A stretch of DNA of 20,391 nt from Flavobacteriales bacterium (lineage in GTDB: Bacteria > Bacteroidota > Bacteroidia > NS11-12g > UBA955), in the NCBI GenBank assembly GCA_947450405.1, contig CANFVI010000012.1, positions 1 to 20,391 on the forward strand, in the 5' to 3' direction. Under the pieces are notes generated by a model. That model made no database searches. It saw nothing but the letters and a program-made list of their open reading frames with translations, and had not been told where the DNA came from. Of this stretch, positions 16,132 to 20,391 are shown piece after piece. Positions within the stretch are counted from its first letter, which is position 1. Each line of letters opens with the position of its first letter. Made by a program: the position numbers and the translations under genes.

Positions 16132-17730
16132 ATGGTTTTACAATACAAAGAACATAAATTTAAGCATTGGTTGGTTGTTTTCTTAACAATAACCGCTGGA
16201 AATTTATTGTCGCAGCCAATTTCTTTAAGTGCCAGTAAAATGAAATCCATTCAAATTAATGGTCATGGAGGACAATTACTTAAAGGAAATGTGAAATTTG
16301 AGCAGCAAGGTTCAACTGTTTATTGTAATGAGGCGGAATATGATCCGCAGTCTGAATCGTTAAAAGGATTTGGCGATGTTAAAATTGTAAATTTAGATGG
16401 CACAATAGTTACAGGAAACACCCTATTATTTGACAATTTACTGCATACCGCAAAGGTAGATGGAAATGTAAAATTGGTAGACAATACAATGACACTAACC
16501 ACCCCGTGGTTACAATACAATACAATTTCAAAAGTTGGATGGTATGGCAGTGGCGGCGTTATCATAGACAAAGAAACCAAATTAACCAGTGTTTCGGGTA
16601 GCTACAACCCAGCCACTAAAGTTTTATATTTTAAGAAAAATGTGGTTCTACAAACTCCCGATTATATAATCAAAACAGACACACTACAGTATCACACGAA
16701 TAGTAAGGTTGCAAAGTTCTTCTCTTTCACACAAATTGAATACGGCAATCAAACCATTCTTTTTGAAAGAGGCGCCTATAATACCGAAACAGGTCAAGGA
16801 GATTTTTATCAAAAATTCGGTTTGTTCGACAATGAAAAAACATTGGTTGCAGATTCTGTTTCCATCAATAAAAAAACCCAAGTGGGTCGCGCTTATGGCA
16901 ATGTTTGGATTATGGACTCAACTGAAAATTGGCAAGTTTGGGGACAAAAAGCCTTTTATACCAAAAATTCCAGTGAAATGACTGTTGTAGGAAATCCTAT
17001 GGCATTACAAACCGACAAAAAAGATAGCTTTTTCATTAAAGGAGATACCCTTTTTTATAGCAAAGATTCTTTGAAACAACAAAAAATAAAATCTTGGAAT
17101 AATGTAAAGTTCAAGAGAAACAATGTTTCAGGTACTGCCAAATTCTTGTCTTACAATTCACTTGATAGCACTTTTAAATTAAGGGGAAATCCTGTTTTGT
17201 GGGACTCTCTTACCAGAATGAGCGGGGATTCAATTAACTTGTTTTTGAAACGTAAAAAATTGAGCCACAGTACCATGTACAAACATGGTTTCATTAGTTT
17301 AAAAGAAGATGATACACGTTTTAGCCAAATTTCAGGCGATTCGATGACACATTTGCTAGATTCTAACCAGAAAATCACCCAAACATTGGTGAATAAAAAT
17401 GGCAAAAGCATTTATTATACCCGTGAAAAGGATACAATTTCATCGGTATTTGAAATAAAATGTACAGATATCAAATTTCAATTTTTAAACAATAAAATAA
17501 ACCAAGTTTATTTCTATCAAGAGCCTGAAGGTAAAATTTATCCGCTAGAATTATTCCCTGCTGATAAAGAAAAATTGCCAGGATTTATTTGGGATATCGA
17601 AAACAAACCTTTACGGAAATATTTTGGAGCACAGTTCATTCCTCTCATTCCAAAATCTATTTATAACTTAAATATCCAAAAACCACAGATTCAATCCAAA
17701 AAAAGCAAAAAGAATAAGAACAAAAAATGA
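16132..17730 (+). CDS. OstA/LptA-like exported protein
   Basis: A 532-residue protein beginning with a basic stretch and a hydrophobic segment (about residues 13-27, WLVVFLTITAGNLLSQ), read as a signal peptide. The mature part is built of repeated short beta segments of the OstA/LptA jelly-roll type, for example GHGGQLLKGNVKFEQQGSTVYCNEAEY, then FGDVKIVNLDGTIVTGNTLLFDN and KVDGNVKLVD. This is the Bacteroidota OstA-like (OstA_2) architecture, larger than proteobacterial LptA. Family knowledge suggests a role in moving lipopolysaccharide across the periplasm; that is not proven here. The C-terminal tail is very lysine-rich (KKSKKNKNKK). The TGA overlaps the ATG of the DUF5686 gene (ATGA), so the pair is likely translationally coupled. 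A TTAATTTG box 18 nt before the ATG is one base off the promoter consensus. Confidence 0.9.
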   Translation: MVLQYKEHKFKHWLVVFLTITAGNLLSQPISLSASKMKSIQINGHGGQLLKGNVKFEQQGSTVYCNEAEYDPQSESLKGFGDVKIVNLDGTIVTGNTLLFDNLLHTAKVDGNVKLVDNTMTLTTPWLQYNTISKVGWYGSGGVIIDKETKLTSVSGSYNPATKVLYFKKNVVLQTPDYIIKTDTLQYHTNSKVAKFFSFTQIEYGNQTILFERGAYNTETGQGDFYQKFGLFDNEKTLVADSVSINKKTQVGRAYGNVWIMDSTENWQVWGQKAFYTKNSSEMTVVGNPMALQTDKKDSFFIKGDTLFYSKDSLKQQKIKSWNNVKFKRNNVSGTAKFLSYNSLDSTFKLRGNPVLWDSLTRMSGDSINLFLKRKKLSHSTMYKHGFISLKEDDTRFSQISGDSMTHLLDSNQKITQTLVNKNGKSIYYTREKDTISSVFEIKCTDIKFQFLNNKINQVYFYQEPEGKIYPLELFPADKEKLPGFIWDIENKPLRKYFGAQFIPLIPKSIYNLNIQKPQIQSKKSKKNKNKK

Positions 17731-20174
17731 AACGTTTGATCATATTTCTTTTTGGATGGATTTTTTTACAATCCAATGCACAAATTATCGGTTTGTGTAT
17801 TGACACGAGTAATTCACCCATTCCAGGTATTGAAATTTATGACAAAACAATTGGTAAAATTGGCCAAGGGAAAATGGATGGTTATTTCAAATTAGATTTA
17901 AAACCAGGCAACTATCAATTAATATTTTCCCATCCCGAATTTTACAATATGGAATTGGCTGTGGTTTATACAGAAAAGTATAAAGACACATTAACGCTCA
18001 TATTAAAGAGAAAAGTAACCAGTATCAATACGGTTTATATCAGTGCAAAGTGGAAAGATCCAGGGCCTGATTATATGAAAAAGGCAATTAAAAGAAGAGA
18101 TTACTGGTCTAAAAAAATCCCGGCTCAATCTGCCGACGTTTACATTAGGGCATTTGAAGAAATTAAATCTACCAGAAAAAAAACTGTTTCTTTAGAAAAT
18201 AAAAATGAAGATTTAGAATCCGACCAACCCAAAGCACCACCAATTCCTCAAGCCAACATGGTTGAAATTACCATGAAAAGAGATTGGTCGCCACCAAATA
18301 AAATTAAGGAAGTGAAACAAGGGGTTTCCGTTAGGGGAGATAAAACAGGGTTGTTTTACTTAACAACGGTTGAGGGAGATTTCAATGTTTACCAAAATCT
18401 CATGTATTTGCCAGGTCTTTGTCCGCTGCCCGTTATGTCGCCGCTTTCAAACAGTGCCATACTAGCCTATAGATTTCGATTTATAGAAAGCTATAAACAT
18501 CCTGTGTATGGTCGTGTTTTGAAAATTAAAATTGAGGGACGTCAAACTTCGAATGCAACATTTTCTGGTGAAATTCATTTGGTTGATACAAGTTTTTATG
18601 TAGCTAAAATCATATTGAATGTACCACGTCATTTGATGGCCGAATACGACGAAATGACGGTGAGTCAGAGTTACAGAATTGATAAGGATTCAAATATTCT
18701 GATAGATTCACAACAATTCAAATACTTTTCAAAAACAGGTGATATCAAATATTTGGGGACAACAAATGTGCAGTATAACAATATTTTGGTCAACCCGAAC
18801 TTCCCTAAAAATCATTTTGGACTTGAGTTAAGTAAAGTGGAAAACGATGCTTATGAAAAAGATACTTCCTTTTGGAATGACAAAAGAAAAATTCCACTAT
18901 CTGTTACAGAGAGAACGTATGTAAAAGCAATTGACAGTTTAAAAAGAGTTCTCAATTCCGATGAATACTTAGATAGCATTGAACGCATTACCAATAAAGT
19001 AACATGGAAAAATCTTTTTTTGTTTGGACAAAGCTATGTAAATAGGAAAAAAGGAATCGACTTAGATTTTCAGCCATTATTATTTACCTGGCAGCCATGG
19101 TGGCCAGGAGGTAGCAGAATTGTAGTATGGAATACCATTAATAAAACTACTGCAAACAAAAAGAATATTCGCTTTATTGAAAACATATCTTACGGAATTA
19201 ATAACCAAGATATACGAGGCACTGTCATTGTTTCACATTTATACAACCCTTATAAACGTAAACTAGTTTATGCCGCTGTTGGTAGGGATTTCGGATTTGT
19301 AAATCCATATGCAGCTTACATTGATTTATTTCGGAGGGATAATTTTTACCAACATGACCATTTGACGCTTTACCACCGTCAAGAAATTGTAAATGGATTG
19401 TTTTTTAGGATACAAGGCGAAATAAGCGATAGAAAAGACATTGCGAACTTTAAATTCTCAAAAACAGGAGATAGTCTTTTTGTAAACAACCGTCCTCTGA
19501 ACTTTATTCCGCATATGGCCGTTTTTGCTGATTTAACATTGTCGTATACTCCTTTTCAACGGTATTTAAGTGAACCCAAGCAAAAAGTAATTCTAGGCTC
19601 TACATGGCCTACCTTTTCTGTAAATTATAGAAGAGCATTGCCGGGAATTTTTAAAAGTACCATTGACTATGATTATTTAGAATTCAGGGCTGATCATATT
19701 TTCCCATGGGGCTTACTCGGTAAAAGCGAGTTAAAGGTAATTAGTGGTAGTTTTATTTCGCACAAAAACGTAAATGTAATTGACTACAAATACCAACGCC
19801 GTGGCGATGAGTTGCTGTTTACACCACCCATGTTTGCTTATCAAATGCTGGACAGTACTTTTAAAACCTTCAAGCGATATTACGAAGTAAGATACAGGCA
19901 CAGTTTCAATGGAGCACTAGTAAATAAAGTACCATTAATTAAAAAACTAAGTCTGTATGAATCTGCGGGAATAAGTGCTTTATATGCTCCAGAAAGAAGA
20001 AATATGCTGTATTACGAAATGTATGTGGGTATTGATAAGCTCATTCGCATTTGGAGAGAAAAATACAAGATAGGAATTTACTATTGTGTGGGATATTCAA
20101 ATTTATGGAATGGTCCTAGAGCCGCTTTCAAGATAAACTTTGAAAGTTACAATAGAAGCAGCAACAGCTGGTAA
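17727..20174 (+). CDS. DUF5686 outer-membrane protein with carboxypeptidase-like regulatory domain
   Basis: An 815-residue protein with a signal peptide (MKRLIIFLFGWIFLQSNAQ). Residues about 20-95 form a carboxypeptidase-regulatory-like beta-sandwich (IIGLCIDTSNSPIPGIEIYD ... GYFKLDLKPGNYQLIFSHPEF), the fold also found at the front of SusC/TonB-dependent receptors. The rest matches DUF5686: the PDYMKKAIKRRDYW start, the periplasmic-looking block around residues 180-400 (FYLTTVEGDFNVYQNLMYLPG), and a C-terminal half of alternating amphipathic strands rich in Tyr, Phe and Arg, consistent with an outer-membrane beta barrel. No plug domain or TonB box is evident, so it is not a standard TonB-dependent receptor. 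Function is unknown. Coupling to the OstA-like gene suggests an outer-membrane assembly or lipid-transport role, by inference only. Confidence 0.88.
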   Translation: MKRLIIFLFGWIFLQSNAQIIGLCIDTSNSPIPGIEIYDKTIGKIGQGKMDGYFKLDLKPGNYQLIFSHPEFYNMELAVVYTEKYKDTLTLILKRKVTSINTVYISAKWKDPGPDYMKKAIKRRDYWSKKIPAQSADVYIRAFEEIKSTRKKTVSLENKNEDLESDQPKAPPIPQANMVEITMKRDWSPPNKIKEVKQGVSVRGDKTGLFYLTTVEGDFNVYQNLMYLPGLCPLPVMSPLSNSAILAYRFRFIESYKHPVYGRVLKIKIEGRQTSNATFSGEIHLVDTSFYVAKIILNVPRHLMAEYDEMTVSQSYRIDKDSNILIDSQQFKYFSKTGDIKYLGTTNVQYNNILVNPNFPKNHFGLELSKVENDAYEKDTSFWNDKRKIPLSVTERTYVKAIDSLKRVLNSDEYLDSIERITNKVTWKNLFLFGQSYVNRKKGIDLDFQPLLFTWQPWWPGGSRIVVWNTINKTTANKKNIRFIENISYGINNQDIRGTVIVSHLYNPYKRKLVYAAVGRDFGFVNPYAAYIDLFRRDNFYQHDHLTLYHRQEIVNGLFFRIQGEISDRKDIANFKFSKTGDSLFVNNRPLNFIPHMAVFADLTLSYTPFQRYLSEPKQKVILGSTWPTFSVNYRRALPGIFKSTIDYDYLEFRADHIFPWGLLGKSELKVISGSFISHKNVNVIDYKYQRRGDELLFTPPMFAYQMLDSTFKTFKRYYEVRYRHSFNGALVNKVPLIKKLSLYESAGISALYAPERRNMLYYEMYVGIDKLIRIWREKYKIGIYYCVGYSNLWNGPRAAFKINFESYNRSSNSW

Positions 20175-20193
20175 AAAACAAAAGCATAAAAAA

Positions 20194-20214
20194 AGGCCAT
20201 CAAATTGATGGCCT
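20194..20214 (-). terminator. Intrinsic terminator of the cold-shock gene
   Basis: AGGCCATCAA and TTGATGGCCT are perfect 10-nt inverted repeats around a single base. On the minus strand the stem is followed by seven Ts in a row, so it best terminates the cold-shock gene, whose stop is 24 nt away. On the plus strand there is no T-run, so it is at most a weak terminator for the DUF5686 gene. Confidence 0.85.
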
Positions 20215-20238
20215 CCAAGAAATTCAAAAAAATGTCTA

Positions 20239-20391
20239 TTATGGTAGTTTTCTTACGTCTACCGCATTTAATCCTCTTTTGCCTTCTTTTAGATCGTAAG
20301 ATACGTTGTCGTTTTCGTTGATCTGATCAATTAGACCTGATACGTGCACAAAGTGCTCAGTACCTGATCCGTCCTCGGTGATAAATCCAAA
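20239..20391 (-). CDS. Cold-shock (CspA-family) protein, C-terminal part
   Basis: Fifty residues and the stop codon are visible; the 5' end lies beyond the right edge. It begins FGFITEDG, the end of the RNP1 nucleic-acid-binding motif, and continues with HFVHVSGL (RNP2 region, residues 13-20) and EGKRGLNAVDVRKL near the end, as in the small Bacteroidota cold-shock-domain proteins of about 63-65 residues. Such proteins bind single-stranded RNA or DNA through an OB-fold barrel and act as RNA chaperones. The gene points towards the DUF5686 gene and ends before its own intrinsic terminator. Confidence 0.93.
   Translation of the reverse strand, partial: FGFITEDGSGTEHFVHVSGLIDQINENDNVSYDLKEGKRGLNAVDVRKLP

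Noticed and set aside
17727..20174. DUF5686 protein as a TonB-dependent receptor
   Set aside because: It shares the N-terminal carboxypeptidase-like domain and a probable barrel, but no plug-domain motifs or TonB box can be seen and no SusD-like gene is adjacent.
1..20391. Mobile element, CRISPR, toxin-antitoxin, phage or biosynthetic cluster
   Set aside because: No regularly spaced repeats, transposase, integrase, small paired genes or assembly-line enzymes are seen; gene content is core metabolism and envelope biogenesis with uniform base composition by eye.

Overview
The window reads as chromosomal core sequence from a member of the Bacteroidota; I cannot name a genus. The grounds are an AT-rich composition, a MurF-alanine racemase fusion, families typical of this phylum (OstA-like/OstA_2, DUF5686 with a carboxypeptidase-like N-domain, large YfhO-type membrane protein), almost no Shine-Dalgarno sites, and several start regions carrying the Bacteroidota -7 promoter signature TAnnTTTG. 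There are 14 genes, two of them cut by the window edges. No gene-free stretch exceeds about 155 bases, and I see no tRNA, rRNA, CRISPR array, insertion sequence or phage gene.

Left block (1-4719, all minus strand): a tightly packed transcription unit that begins at 4719. It encodes a YfhO-type multi-pass membrane protein, a family 2 glycosyltransferase, a SAM-dependent methyltransferase and a secreted subtilisin-family protease cut by the left edge. Junctions are -8, -4 and +3 nt. The first three genes look like a small surface-glycan or glycolipid decoration unit.

Middle block (4874-9221): glyA (serine hydroxymethyltransferase) runs right and meets, tail to tail, a Wzx-like flippase on the minus strand. 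Divergent from the flippase is a conserved acidic protein of unknown function with a GTG start directly after a promoter-like box. It is followed by pdhB (pyruvate dehydrogenase E1 beta), which ends at a good intrinsic terminator shared with selD.

Right-centre block (9322-16106): selD (minus) is divergent from a DUF3108 protein (plus). The DUF3108 stop codon directly abuts the stop of a minus-strand unit reading tilS, then a sugar-1-phosphate nucleotidyltransferase with a left-handed beta-helix tail, then murF-alr. The last two genes are in the same frame, separated by only a TAA codon, and murF-alr must start at TTG.

Right block (16132-20391): an OstA/LptA-like protein and a DUF5686 outer-membrane protein overlap by ATGA and are probably co-translated. 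They are followed by a terminator belonging to a minus-strand cold-shock protein gene cut by the right edge.

Most of the content is housekeeping or envelope biogenesis. I find no convincing new mobile, defence or secretion system. The points most worth a second look are the stop-separated in-frame nucleotidyltransferase/MurF-Alr pair, the apparently leaderless GTG-initiated unknown gene, the OstA-DUF5686 coupling, and convergent gene pairs with no room for terminators.
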